From NCBI RefSeq assembly GCF_042847215.1, contig NZ_AP031500.1, positions 930,001-994,000 on the forward strand: DNA of 64,000 nt, in the 5' to 3' direction. Position 1 is the stretch's first letter, and every line of letters begins with the position of its first letter. Below are positions 8,565-16,907 of this stretch, one piece after another. The notes below the pieces were generated by a model. It made no database searches. It was not told where the DNA came from and saw nothing but the letters and a program-made list of their open reading frames with translations. The position numbers were made by a program, and so were the translations under genes. Origin of the DNA: Gilvimarinus japonicus (lineage in GTDB: Bacteria > Pseudomonadota > Gammaproteobacteria > Pseudomonadales > Cellvibrionaceae).

Positions 8565-9182
8565 ATGGCGATGTTTCAGCACACTTTGGGCATTTTCACC
8601 AACCCCGACCGCGAATGGCAGCGTATTCGCAACGAAGAACACAGCTTTTTTAAGGTCTACTGGACTCATGTGCCGCTATTGGCTCTGATTCCTGTTGTGT
8701 GTGCCTATTTTGGCGTTACCTACCAAGGCTGGAGTATTGGCAGCGGTGGGATGGTGAGGCTAACCTCTGAAAGTGCATTAATTCTATGCGCGTTTGCCTA
8801 TTTGGCGGAGTTAGCGGCCGTGTACGTGCTGGGTGAGTATATCAACTGGATGAGCCAGAGCTTTGGCGTGGATGACGAGGCGAGTAAGCGCCACTATGAG
8901 GGTACAGCTCTGGCGGTTTATTCCGCGACCCCCATGATGCTGGCGGGCTTGGTACTACTTTGGCCCGAGTTGTGGCTTGTGGCCGGCGTATTTATCGCCG
9001 CGGCCTGCTACTCGACGTATCTTATTTACGAAGGCATTCCCATCTTAATGAATATTCCAAAAGAGCGCGGCTTTATTTACGCCAGCTCTGTCATTACCGT
9101 CGGCTTAGTGCTGGCCGTGGTTGTCATGGTGGCGACTGTGATCGTCTGGAGCTCGGGTATGGGGCCGATTTACGTGAGCTAG
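8565..9182 (+). CDS. Yip1-family integral membrane protein
   Basis: 205-residue protein with about five membrane segments (near residues 35-52, 70-92, 115-135, 138-160 and 172-197). The N-terminus GIFTNPDREWQRIRNEE and the conserved TPMMLAG / YLIYEGIPILMNIPKE blocks fit the bacterial Yip1/DUF1282-like group. Function is unknown. A TAGGAGAAG ribosome-binding site precedes the ATG, and a strong terminator follows, so it is probably a single-gene unit. Confidence 0.8.
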   Translation: MAMFQHTLGIFTNPDREWQRIRNEEHSFFKVYWTHVPLLALIPVVCAYFGVTYQGWSIGSGGMVRLTSESALILCAFAYLAELAAVYVLGEYINWMSQSFGVDDEASKRHYEGTALAVYSATPMMLAGLVLLWPELWLVAGVFIAAACYSTYLIYEGIPILMNIPKERGFIYASSVITVGLVLAVVVMVATVIVWSSGMGPIYVS

Positions 9183-9206
9183 TCGGTAAGCTCCTTTGGT
9201 ATTGAT

Positions 9207-9232
9207 AAAAAGCGGCTTAGGCCGCTTTTTTT
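9207..9232 (+). terminator. Intrinsic terminator after the Yip1 gene
   Basis: AAAAAGCGGC, loop TTAG, GCCGCTTTTTTT: a textbook hairpin with T run. Confidence 0.9.
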
Positions 9233-9302
9233 GTGCTTGTAATTAGAGGTCAACAAGCGCTGCCGCTGAAATATGTCGGTTCGGTGACGGTTTTCTTACA
9301 GT

Positions 9303-9336
9303 CTGTCACATAACTGTCATACAGGGTCGCTAGAGT
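9303..9336 (+). promoter_or_regulatory. Pho box and -10 element of pstS
   Basis: Direct repeat CTGTCAC (9303-9309), spacer ATAA, CTGTCAT (9314-9320) matches the PhoB-binding consensus with 11-base periodicity. A -10-like TAGAGT starts exactly 10 bases after the box (9331-9336), the geometry in which PhoB replaces the -35 element. It indicates induction of pstS by phosphate starvation through PhoR-PhoB. Confidence 0.88.
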
Positions 9337-9384
9337 GCGCCCGAGATCAACATTTAACGGCTGTAATCAATTGAGGAGCGCTCC

Positions 9385-10353
9385 ATGAACGTCACCACCT
9401 TTATTCGCGGCTTAGGCCTAGCCGGTGCTTTGCTTAGTACGGCGGCAGTAGCCGACCTAGATCCACAACTACCCGACTATGAGGCCGCCTCCGGCGTCTC
9501 TGGCAATGTGAATAGCATTGGCTCGGATACGTTGAATAACCTGATGACCTTGTGGGCCGAAGAGTACGCCAAATACTACCCCAACGTAAATATTCAAATT
9601 CAAGGGGCGGGTTCGTCAACTGCGCCGCCTGCGCTGACAGAAGGCACCGCTAATTTTGGCCCGATGAGCCGAGAGATGAAGGCCTCAGAGATTCAGTCAT
9701 TCGAAGCGCACCATGGTTATAAGCCGACGGCGGTACCGGTTGCGATCGATGTGGTGGCCGTCTACGTAAATAAAGACAACCCTATTAAAGGCATGACAAT
9801 GGCGCAGGTCGATGCCGTTTTCTCGGCTACCCGTTTATGCGGTTTCGGCGAAGATATTACCCGCTGGGGTGATCTCGGCCTTGACGGGGCTTGGAGCAAC
9901 CGCGACTTTACCATTTACAGTCGCAACGCAGTCTCTGGCACCTATGGCTTTTTTAAAGACGTTGCACTGTGTGGCGGTGACTATAAAGCCAGCATCAACG
10001 AGCAGCCAGGTTCTGCCTCTGTGGTGCAGGGCGTTAGTGAGTCGATTAATGGTATTGGCTACTCGGGTATCGGTTACGTCACCTCAAGCGTGCGCGCTTT
10101 GCCGCTAGCGGCAGAGGAGGGGCAGCCATTCGCCCCGGCCGATGCCGCTCACGCCGCCGATGGCAGTTATCCAATGGCTCGCTTTTTGTATGTCTACGTT
10201 AATAAGCACCCTAATCGTCCGCTTAATCCGTTGCAGTCTGAGTTTTTAAAAATGGTTTTGTCTAAACAAGGGCAAGAGGTCGTGGTGCGCGATGGTTATA
10301 TCCCGCTGCCAGCCACCGTTGCCAAGCGCGTTAGTACTGAGCTTGAGCTTTAA
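9385..10353 (+). CDS. pstS: PstS-type periplasmic phosphate-binding protein
   Basis: 322-residue substrate-binding protein of the high-affinity phosphate ABC importer. Signal peptide residues 1 to about 23, cleaved near AAVA. Phosphate-binding loops are visible: SIGSDTLNN near residue 46, GAGSSTAPPALTEG near 75-88, the FGPMSREMKASEI block, and NAVSGTYGFF near 186 with the conserved Ser-Gly-Thr. It belongs to the PstS subfamily with C-terminal PLNPLQSEFLKMVLSKQGQE. The first gene of the pst region, with its own Pho-box promoter and a stem-loop after it. Confidence 0.95.
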   Translation: MNVTTFIRGLGLAGALLSTAAVADLDPQLPDYEAASGVSGNVNSIGSDTLNNLMTLWAEEYAKYYPNVNIQIQGAGSSTAPPALTEGTANFGPMSREMKASEIQSFEAHHGYKPTAVPVAIDVVAVYVNKDNPIKGMTMAQVDAVFSATRLCGFGEDITRWGDLGLDGAWSNRDFTIYSRNAVSGTYGFFKDVALCGGDYKASINEQPGSASVVQGVSESINGIGYSGIGYVTSSVRALPLAAEEGQPFAPADAAHAADGSYPMARFLYVYVNKHPNRPLNPLQSEFLKMVLSKQGQEVVVRDGYIPLPATVAKRVSTELEL

Positions 10354-10366
10354 GTCGTTGTGTTAA

Positions 10367-10408
10367 CCGTGACGGCAAGCCGCACCGCGTTAGAGCTTGC
10401 TGTCACGG
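10367..10408 (+). other. Long stem-loop after pstS overlapping the second Pho box
   Basis: CCGTGACGGCAAGC (10367-10380) pairs with GCTTGCTGTCACGG (10395-10408): 14 bp with one G-T pair and a 14-base loop. There is no T run, so it looks like a 3' stabiliser or attenuator of pstS mRNA rather than a full terminator. Its right arm includes the first CTGTCAC repeat of the next Pho box. Confidence 0.65.
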
Positions 10409-10444
10409 CACTGTAACAAAACTGTCATTTTTCGTTGTTAGCAT
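10400..10444 (+). promoter_or_regulatory. Triple-repeat Pho box and -10 of pstC-pstA-pstB-phoU
   Basis: Three PhoB half-site repeats at exact 11-base steps: CTGTCAC (10400), CTGTAAC (10411), CTGTCAT (10422). The last ends 10 bases before TAGCAT (10439-10444), a -10 candidate. This gives the permease operon its own phosphate-starvation promoter, separate from that of pstS. Confidence 0.85.
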
Positions 10445-10517
10445 GCCGGCCAATTAACATAACAAGTGCCAACTGGGTCGGCCGGCCCGCTTTCTATCAG
10501 CATCAGGATTACGGACT

Positions 10518-12803
10518 ATGAGTGAGATAACTCCAGCTGGGGCGGGGGGCGAGAGTCTAATGCCCAATGCCGAGCAGCGGGCCAGGCTGCGTAATATTCG
10601 TCGCCTGAAAGATAAATTTTCACGCTGGGGGGTCGCGAGTGCAGGCCTCGCCGTAGTTGGTGCACTGGGATTAATTTTCTTTTACTTGTTCTCTGAAGTG
10701 GCGCCACTATTAAAAAGTGCCGATGTCGAGGTGCTTGAACGCTATGATCACTCGCAAGTGACTGCGCTGGGAGATCCCGAACACTTGGTGTTAGAGCGTT
10801 ACGAGCAAATTGGCGCCAGCTTTACCGCCGGTGGTGAAGTGCAATTTTTCTCGGCCGACAATGGAAGCGCACTAAGCGCTTACCAAGTGCCTCGTTCCGA
10901 GGGCGCGCAATTTTCGAGTCTGGGTTTTGGCACCCCGGTTGATGGCTTAGTCGCTTATGGCTACGACAATGGTCAGCTGGTGCTTAGTCAGCTGAACTAT
11001 AAACTAAGCTACCCAAACGACACGCGCAAAATCACCCCCGAGCTAGTATACCCTTTGGGCGAAGAGCCAATTGTGATGGATAGCGAAGCGCGCGCACTGG
11101 CAACGGTTGCGGTGCAAAAGACGGCACGCGGCTATGCTCTGGCGGCTGCCACCGAGGACGGCCGCTTGCTGCTCGGTCGCTACACGACGCGAGAAAATAT
11201 GATCACCGGTAAGGTGACGACCAGTGGTCGCGTAGACGCCTTGCCTGCACTGCCAAATGACGCAAAAGTGCGTTTTATCCAGCTGGATAAAACCGCGAGT
11301 CATCTGGTTATTGCCGATAATCAAGAGCGCTTGCATATTTACGACGTCGCCGATGCTACAGCGATGAGTTTGACCGAAACGGTCGCAACCGAGCGCGGCC
11401 AAGTGACGGCACTGCAATATTTGGTAGGTACGGGGTCGCTGGCGGTGGGGACTAATCAAGGCTCTGTCAGTCAGTGGTTGTTGGTGCGTGATCCGCAAAA
11501 CACCTATCGCTTACAACCGGTGCGCGACTTTGAACCGCTGCCGGGTGCGGTCACAACCATAAGCCCGGAATACGCACGCCGTGGTTTTTTAGTCGGCGAC
11601 GATCAGGGCACGGTGGGCATTTACTATGGCACGTCGTCGCGCACCTTAATGGTTAAGCCGATGACTGATGGCGCGATCGAGCAGCTGGCAATTTCACCCA
11701 TCAATGGCAAGTTGCTAATTTACGATGCATCGGGCCAGTTGAGTGTCGCCAGTGTTTGGAATCAGCATCCCGAGGTGTCGTTCAGCTCGCTGTGGCAAAA
11801 GGTTTGGTATGAAGGGCGCTCCGAGCCCGAGTATGTATGGCAGGCGTCATCCGGTGGCGATGAGTTTGAGTCGAAAATGAGCTTGGTGCCGCTGTCATTG
11901 GGTACGCTTAAGGCCGCCTTTTTTGCCATGTTGTTTGCGATTCCCTTGGGTATCGCCGGTGCGCTTTATACCGCCTATTTTATGACCCCCAAAATGCGCG
12001 GTTTAGTAAAGCCATCCATCGAAATTATGGAGGCTTTACCGACGGTTATTTTGGGTTTTCTGGCCGGCTTGTGGCTCGCGCCATTTTTAGAAAATCACTT
12101 GCCTGCCGTCTTTAGCATCCTGATTTTTATGCCGATTATGATGGTGTTGGTGGGCTTTGCCTGGAGCCGTCTGCCGCAGAGTGTTCGGATGCGTGCCCCC
12201 GAGGGGTGGGAGGCGGCGATTTTGGTTGTGCCTATCTTGTTGACCGGCTGGTTCTGTATTGCTTTGAGCCCCCATGTTGAGGTGTGGTTTTTTAGCGGCA
12301 GCATGCGCCAGTGGTTTACCGATTACGGCCTTAACTATGATCAGCGCAACGCTTTAGTTGTCGGTATGGCGATGGGCTTTGCTGTGATCCCCACGATCTT
12401 TTCGATCGCCGAAGACGCCGTGTTTAATGTTCCGCGCCATCTTACTCAGGGCTCGTTGGCCCTAGGCGCCACTCGTTGGCAAACGGTGGTTGGGGTTGTG
12501 CTGCCCACCGCGAGCCCCGGTATTTTCTCGGCGGTGATGATGGGCTTTGGTCGCGCCGTGGGCGAGACCATGATTGTGCTGATGGCGACCGGTAATAGTC
12601 CGGTGGTGAACTTTAATATCTTTGAAGGTATGCGAACTTTATCGGCCAATATTGCGGTGGAGTTGCCCGAGACAGCGGTTGCCAGTACCCACTTTAGAGT
12701 GTTGTTCTTGGCCGCACTGGTGCTCTTGGCGTTGACCTTTATCGTCAACACTTGCGCTGAAATTATCCGTCAGCGCTTGCGCAAACGCTATAGCAATCTG
12801 TAA
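10518..12803 (+). CDS. pstC: PstC phosphate ABC transporter permease with large periplasmic propeller-like insertion
   Basis: 761 residues, far longer than the roughly 300 of E. coli PstC. After one N-terminal membrane helix (about 38-60), residues about 70-430 are a soluble, beta-rich region with repeated short units such as SADNGSALSAYQV, AATEDGRLLLGRY, ADNQERLHIYDV, VGTNQGSVSQWLL and VGDDQGTVGIYYG, which read like WD40/YncE propeller blades. The permease core follows (about 455-755) with PLGIAGALYTAYFM, the EMEALPTVILGFLAG block and the ABC-coupling EAA-like segment PRHLTQGSLALGATRWQTV. It is first in the pstCAB-phoU operon. The subfamily with long N-termini exists in pseudomonads; the role of the propeller is unknown. 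Confidence 0.93.
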   Translation: MSEITPAGAGGESLMPNAEQRARLRNIRRLKDKFSRWGVASAGLAVVGALGLIFFYLFSEVAPLLKSADVEVLERYDHSQVTALGDPEHLVLERYEQIGASFTAGGEVQFFSADNGSALSAYQVPRSEGAQFSSLGFGTPVDGLVAYGYDNGQLVLSQLNYKLSYPNDTRKITPELVYPLGEEPIVMDSEARALATVAVQKTARGYALAAATEDGRLLLGRYTTRENMITGKVTTSGRVDALPALPNDAKVRFIQLDKTASHLVIADNQERLHIYDVADATAMSLTETVATERGQVTALQYLVGTGSLAVGTNQGSVSQWLLVRDPQNTYRLQPVRDFEPLPGAVTTISPEYARRGFLVGDDQGTVGIYYGTSSRTLMVKPMTDGAIEQLAISPINGKLLIYDASGQLSVASVWNQHPEVSFSSLWQKVWYEGRSEPEYVWQASSGGDEFESKMSLVPLSLGTLKAAFFAMLFAIPLGIAGALYTAYFMTPKMRGLVKPSIEIMEALPTVILGFLAGLWLAPFLENHLPAVFSILIFMPIMMVLVGFAWSRLPQSVRMRAPEGWEAAILVVPILLTGWFCIALSPHVEVWFFSGSMRQWFTDYGLNYDQRNALVVGMAMGFAVIPTIFSIAEDAVFNVPRHLTQGSLALGATRWQTVVGVVLPTASPGIFSAVMMGFGRAVGETMIVLMATGNSPVVNFNIFEGMRTLSANIAVELPETAVASTHFRVLFLAALVLLALTFIVNTCAEIIRQRLRKRYSNL

Positions 12804-12818
12804 CTGGGAGTCGAGGCA

Positions 12819-14486
12819 ATGAAACATTGGTTAAAAAGTGGCGCTCCCTGGGTTTGGCTAAACGGCGGCGCCGTCGCGGTTTGTATGGTCATGGTGGTGG
12901 GGCTGATTGGTTTAATCGCTATTCGCGGTTTTGGACATTTTTGGCCCGCTGATGTTGTTCAGATGACGGTCGTTGAACGCGATGGTACATCGGTTGCCAT
13001 TTTAGGCGAAGAAGTCCGCTCTGAGGTGGTTCCCGCCGCCTTGGTGCGGGGCGCCGGTTACAACGTGCCCGAGGCGCAAGAGCTGGTTACCCGTTACTTG
13101 GTGAAACAGGGTAATCGTGACATTAACGCCAGAGACTTTAACTGGTACCTGGATGTGGGCATGAGCGAGTGGCAGAAGCCGGAAAACGCTATGGTCATTG
13201 AGCGCCGTGAGTGGGGTAACTTTTACGGTTTTCCGGTGGCGCTGTTAGAAAACGGTGAGGTCATCGCGACTGCTCAAGATAATACCTTTTGGGATCAAGT
13301 GCAGCAGCGGGTGGCGCGCAGTGTTGCGCTGCACAATGAGATCCGCCACATAGAGAAAGTCGATATTGGCCGTATTAACCATAAGCTTGAGCGCATCCGC
13401 TTAGACCGCCGAGGGCTGGAGTTGGACGGCGCTGATTCGGCGCGCATGGCCGAGGCCGACGCCGAGTTTAGTGCGCTACGCGCCGAGCTAGATGAGCAGT
13501 ACCGAGTGGTTAAAGCTGAGCGCGACGAGCTTTATCGCCAATTAAAGCGCGATACCCTAAAAGCACAAGTGGTCGATGGCCAAGCGGTGAGTATTGCGCT
13601 GCAAAACATTGTCCGTTTAACCCGCCCAAACGCTATGGGTGTTTTGGCCAAAATGGGGCAATACGTCGAGCGCTTCTGGGAGTTTTTATCGGACGAGCCG
13701 CGCGAGGCAAATACTGAAGGGGGGATTTTCCCCGCGATTTTCGGCACTGTCACCATGGTCATTGTAATGTCTATTATCGTTACGCCCTTTGGTGTGCTGG
13801 CCGCGATTTATTTGCGCGAGTACGCCAAGCAGGGACCGGTGCTGCGTGTTATCCGAATATCCGTGTATAACTTGGCCGGTGTGCCATCCATTGTTTACGG
13901 TGTATTTGGCTTGGGCTTTTTTGTGTATTTTTTAGGGGGAAGCCTCGATGAGTTGTTTTACCGAGAGTCGTTGCCCGCGCCCACCTTTGGTACGCCAGGC
14001 TTGTTTTGGGCCTCATTGACGTTGGCGTTGCTCACTTTGCCGGTGGTGATTGTCTCCACAGAAGAGGGGCTATCCCGGATCCCGACCACTATTCGCCAAG
14101 GGTCATTGGCGCTGGGTGCGACTAAGGCGGAAACCTTGTGGAAGGTGGTGGTACCGCTGGCCACACCGGCGATGATGACAGGCCTGATTTTAGCCATTGC
14201 CCGCGCCGCAGGTGAAGTGGCGCCTTTGATGTTGGTTGGCGTGGTAAAGCTGGCTCCCTCGCTACCGCTTGATGGCAATTACCCTTACTTGCACTTGGAT
14301 CAGAAAATCATGCATTTGGGTTTTCATATTTACGACGTTGGCTTTCAAAGTCCAAACGTCGAGGCCGCCCGCCCGCTGGTGTACGCTACCGCGTTGACCT
14401 TGGTAATGCTGATTATTGTCTTGAACCTTGCAGCTATTCGTATTCGTAACAGTCTGCGCGAGAAGTACCGCAGCGCGTCCGATTGA
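12819..14486 (+). CDS. pstA: PstA phosphate ABC transporter permease with extended, coiled-coil N-terminal region
   Basis: 555 residues, versus about 300 in E. coli. A membrane helix at about 15-38 is followed by a roughly 240-residue periplasmic region; residues about 165-250 are strongly charged and heptad-like (HNEIRHIEKVDIGRINHKLERI and following), so probably a coiled coil. The permease core (about 300-545) has PFGVLAAIYLREY, the NLAGVPSIVYGVFGLGFFVYF block and the coupling motif TIRQGSLALGATKAETLWK. This matches the long PstA subfamily with a DUF3333-type N-terminus. It starts 15 bases after pstC with a GGGAG site. Confidence 0.94.
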   Translation: MKHWLKSGAPWVWLNGGAVAVCMVMVVGLIGLIAIRGFGHFWPADVVQMTVVERDGTSVAILGEEVRSEVVPAALVRGAGYNVPEAQELVTRYLVKQGNRDINARDFNWYLDVGMSEWQKPENAMVIERREWGNFYGFPVALLENGEVIATAQDNTFWDQVQQRVARSVALHNEIRHIEKVDIGRINHKLERIRLDRRGLELDGADSARMAEADAEFSALRAELDEQYRVVKAERDELYRQLKRDTLKAQVVDGQAVSIALQNIVRLTRPNAMGVLAKMGQYVERFWEFLSDEPREANTEGGIFPAIFGTVTMVIVMSIIVTPFGVLAAIYLREYAKQGPVLRVIRISVYNLAGVPSIVYGVFGLGFFVYFLGGSLDELFYRESLPAPTFGTPGLFWASLTLALLTLPVVIVSTEEGLSRIPTTIRQGSLALGATKAETLWKVVVPLATPAMMTGLILAIARAAGEVAPLMLVGVVKLAPSLPLDGNYPYLHLDQKIMHLGFHIYDVGFQSPNVEAARPLVYATALTLVMLIIVLNLAAIRIRNSLREKYRSASD

Positions 14487-14502
14487 TAACGGGAGTGATA
14501 TC

Positions 14503-15411
14503 ATGTTAGAACCAAGCGATCTTGTCGAGCCTAATGAAGCGTCAGTTCCGGGTGCGGATGCGCAGAGTATGGAAAGAGAATTGCACGAACCTGGCGCGAG
14601 TACGCCGCCATATAAGCAGACCTTTGATCAGGCAGAACCTTCAGCTATGGAAAACGAAACAATTAAACTTGAGGTCGAAGACCTAAAGCTTTATTACGGC
14701 AACGATCAGGCGCTAAAAAATATTAGCCTGCAAATACCGGAAAAAAAAGTAACGGCTTTTATTGGTCCGTCTGGTTGTGGTAAGTCGACGTTGTTGCGCT
14801 GTTTTAACCGCATGAATGACTTGGTTGATAGCTGTCGTATCGAGGGAAAGATCTTACTGGACGGTGAAAATATTTATGATGCATCGGTGGATGTCGCCGA
14901 GCTGCGCCGCCAAGTGGGCATGGTTTTTCAAAAACCGAACCCGTTTCCCAAATCTATTTATGAAAATGTTGCCTATGGTTTGCGGTTACAGGGTGTTAAA
15001 TCCAAGCGCACACTCGATACCGTGGTTGAGAACTCGTTGCGCGGTGCGGCTTTGTGGGATGAGGTAAAAGACCGTTTGCACGACAATGCCTTTGGCTTGT
15101 CTGGCGGTCAGCAGCAGCGTTTGGTGATTGCTCGCGCTATTGCTATTGAGCCGGAGGTGATTTTGCTGGATGAGCCAGCCTCGGCCCTTGATCCTATCTC
15201 AACCCTAAAAATCGAAGAGTTGATTTACGAGTTAAAAGACAAGTACACCATTGTGATTGTCACTCATAATATGCAGCAAGCCGCTCGGGTATCCGATTAC
15301 ACTGCCTTTATGTACATGGGTGACTTAGTCGAGGTGGGCGATACCGATACCCTGTTTACCAACCCGACTCAGAAACAAACCGAAGACTATATTACTGGCC
15401 GATACGGCTAG
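14503..15411 (+). CDS. pstB: PstB phosphate ABC transporter ATPase
   Basis: 302-residue ABC ATPase energising phosphate import. Walker A GPSGCGKST (88-96), Q-loop VGMVFQKPNPFPKSIYENVAYG, signature LSGGQQQR, Walker B VILLDEPASALDP and switch His in VTHNMQQAARVSDY are all intact. The first 50 residues are a polar extension before the ABC domain. I chose the ATG at 14503, after pstA, with GGGAGTG upstream; an internal ATG at 14647 would give the standard short form. Confidence 0.96.
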   Translation: MLEPSDLVEPNEASVPGADAQSMERELHEPGASTPPYKQTFDQAEPSAMENETIKLEVEDLKLYYGNDQALKNISLQIPEKKVTAFIGPSGCGKSTLLRCFNRMNDLVDSCRIEGKILLDGENIYDASVDVAELRRQVGMVFQKPNPFPKSIYENVAYGLRLQGVKSKRTLDTVVENSLRGAALWDEVKDRLHDNAFGLSGGQQQRLVIARAIAIEPEVILLDEPASALDPISTLKIEELIYELKDKYTIVIVTHNMQQAARVSDYTAFMYMGDLVEVGDTDTLFTNPTQKQTEDYITGRYG

Positions 15412-15462
15412 TGTGGGCGCGCAAGTGCGCGTGTAAATGGCTTTATTACGGAGTAACCGGCT

Positions 15463-16203
15463 ATGGCTATGGATATTACCAGTCATACACACCATATTTC
15501 CCAGCAGTTTAATATCGAGCTGGATGATATAAAAACCCACCTATCAGAAATGGGGGGGTTGGCCGAGCGTCAGGTCAATGACGCTATTATGGCGATGATT
15601 GATGTCGACGTCGAAAAAGCGGAGCAGGTTGTCCGTGGTGACCACAAGGTCAATTCGATGGAGGTTTCCATTGATGAAGAGTGCGTGCGTATTCTTGCCA
15701 AGCGCCAACCAGCCGCCGGCGACTTGCGCTTGGTTATTGCGGTGACCAAAGCGATTACGGATCTGGAGCGGATTGGCGACGAGGCTGCAAAGATTGCGCG
15801 ACAAGCGATGGCGCTGGGCCGTGACGGTGCGGCTCCCCGTGGTTATGTCGAAATGCGCCATATCGGCGAACATGTCTCGCGTATGCTGCACGACTCTTTG
15901 GATGCGTTTGCTCGGCTGGATCTTGATGTGGCCCTGAAAGTTGTCCAGACCGATCGCACCGTTGATCTGGAGTACAGCACGGCAATGCGCGAGATGATCA
16001 CTTATATGATCGAAGATCCGCGCAGTATTACCCGTGTGCTGAATATTATGTGGTCGCTACGCGCGCTGGAGCGGATTGGCGATCACGCGCGCAATATTGC
16101 ACAGTATGTTGTGTACTTGGTTATGGGTGCCGATGTACGTCACGGCAGTATTGAGGAGATTGAAGAACAGATTCAACTGGAGCAAGATGATTCCGGGGCT
16201 TAG
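15463..16203 (+). CDS. phoU: PhoU, negative regulator of phosphate uptake signalling
   Basis: 246 residues forming the two three-helix PhoU repeats. Metal-binding motifs are visible in both halves: ITDLERIGDEAAKIAR (first) and LRALERIGDHARNIAQYVVYLV (second). PhoU links PstSCAB to the sensor kinase PhoR and keeps the Pho regulon off when phosphate is plentiful. Last gene of the pst operon, 51 bases after pstB; the acidic C-terminus is normal. No phoB or phoR lies in this window. Confidence 0.97.
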   Translation: MAMDITSHTHHISQQFNIELDDIKTHLSEMGGLAERQVNDAIMAMIDVDVEKAEQVVRGDHKVNSMEVSIDEECVRILAKRQPAAGDLRLVIAVTKAITDLERIGDEAAKIARQAMALGRDGAAPRGYVEMRHIGEHVSRMLHDSLDAFARLDLDVALKVVQTDRTVDLEYSTAMREMITYMIEDPRSITRVLNIMWSLRALERIGDHARNIAQYVVYLVMGADVRHGSIEEIEEQIQLEQDDSGA

Positions 16204-16349
16204 CTCAGCCCTAACGCTGTAACAGGCTGTCTGGGCGATGATCCACCATGATTGCAAGGGTGGGGTAGAGTCGTTTTTTTGCACAGGTTTTACATTGAGG
16301 GCCTCACGCGCTTTAATGGCACTGTGCAAATAACAGAAGGAAGTATTTT

Positions 16350-16904
16350 ATGGCTCGTACCCCCTCCAATATGTTGCCACTGGGCACCGCTCTGCCCGAG
16401 GTAGAACTACCCGACGGCGCCGGTGATTTGTGCAATATCGCGGCAAATTTACGCACTAATGGCTTGCTGGTGATGTTCATCTGTAATCATTGTCCGTTTG
16501 TCCTACATATCGCGGACTTTCTTGCCCCTCTGGCCCGCCAGCTGGCGCAACAAGGTATCGGCTGTGTCGCCATTAGCTCGAACGATGTCAGCAACCATCC
16601 AGAGGATGCGCCTGATAAGATGGTAGCATTCGCCGCCAAGCACAACTTCCCATTTCCCTACCTTTATGATGAGTCGCAGGCGGTGGCCAAAGCTTTTGAT
16701 GCCGCTTGTACACCTGATTTTTATCTGTTTGATGGCGATAAGAAGCTCGTTTATCGCGGTCAGGTAGACGACGCCCGGCCCGGTAACGATGCTCCGGTTG
16801 ATGGCCATAGTTTGTTGGCGGCCGCCCACGCGCTGGCACAGCAAGAGCCCGTAGCGGCCGAACAGAAACCCAGCTTAGGGTGCAATATCAAATGGAAGGG
16901 TTAG
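16350..16904 (+). CDS. Thioredoxin-family (AhpC/TSA-like) protein
   Basis: 184 residues with a thioredoxin fold. The redox motif is CNHC (45-48) within FICNHCPFVLHI, as in a bacterial group of small thioredoxin-like/peroxiredoxin-like proteins. Later blocks SSNDVSNHPEDAPDKM, FPYLYDESQAVAKAFDAACTPDFYLFD and GQVDDARPGND with C-terminal PSLGCNIKWKG are typical of that group. No signal peptide, so cytosolic. Its target is unknown. The next gene, an MscS-like channel, starts 4 bases after its stop. Confidence 0.88.
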   Translation: MARTPSNMLPLGTALPEVELPDGAGDLCNIAANLRTNGLLVMFICNHCPFVLHIADFLAPLARQLAQQGIGCVAISSNDVSNHPEDAPDKMVAFAAKHNFPFPYLYDESQAVAKAFDAACTPDFYLFDGDKKLVYRGQVDDARPGNDAPVDGHSLLAAAHALAQQEPVAAEQKPSLGCNIKWKG

Positions 16905-16907
16905 TCA

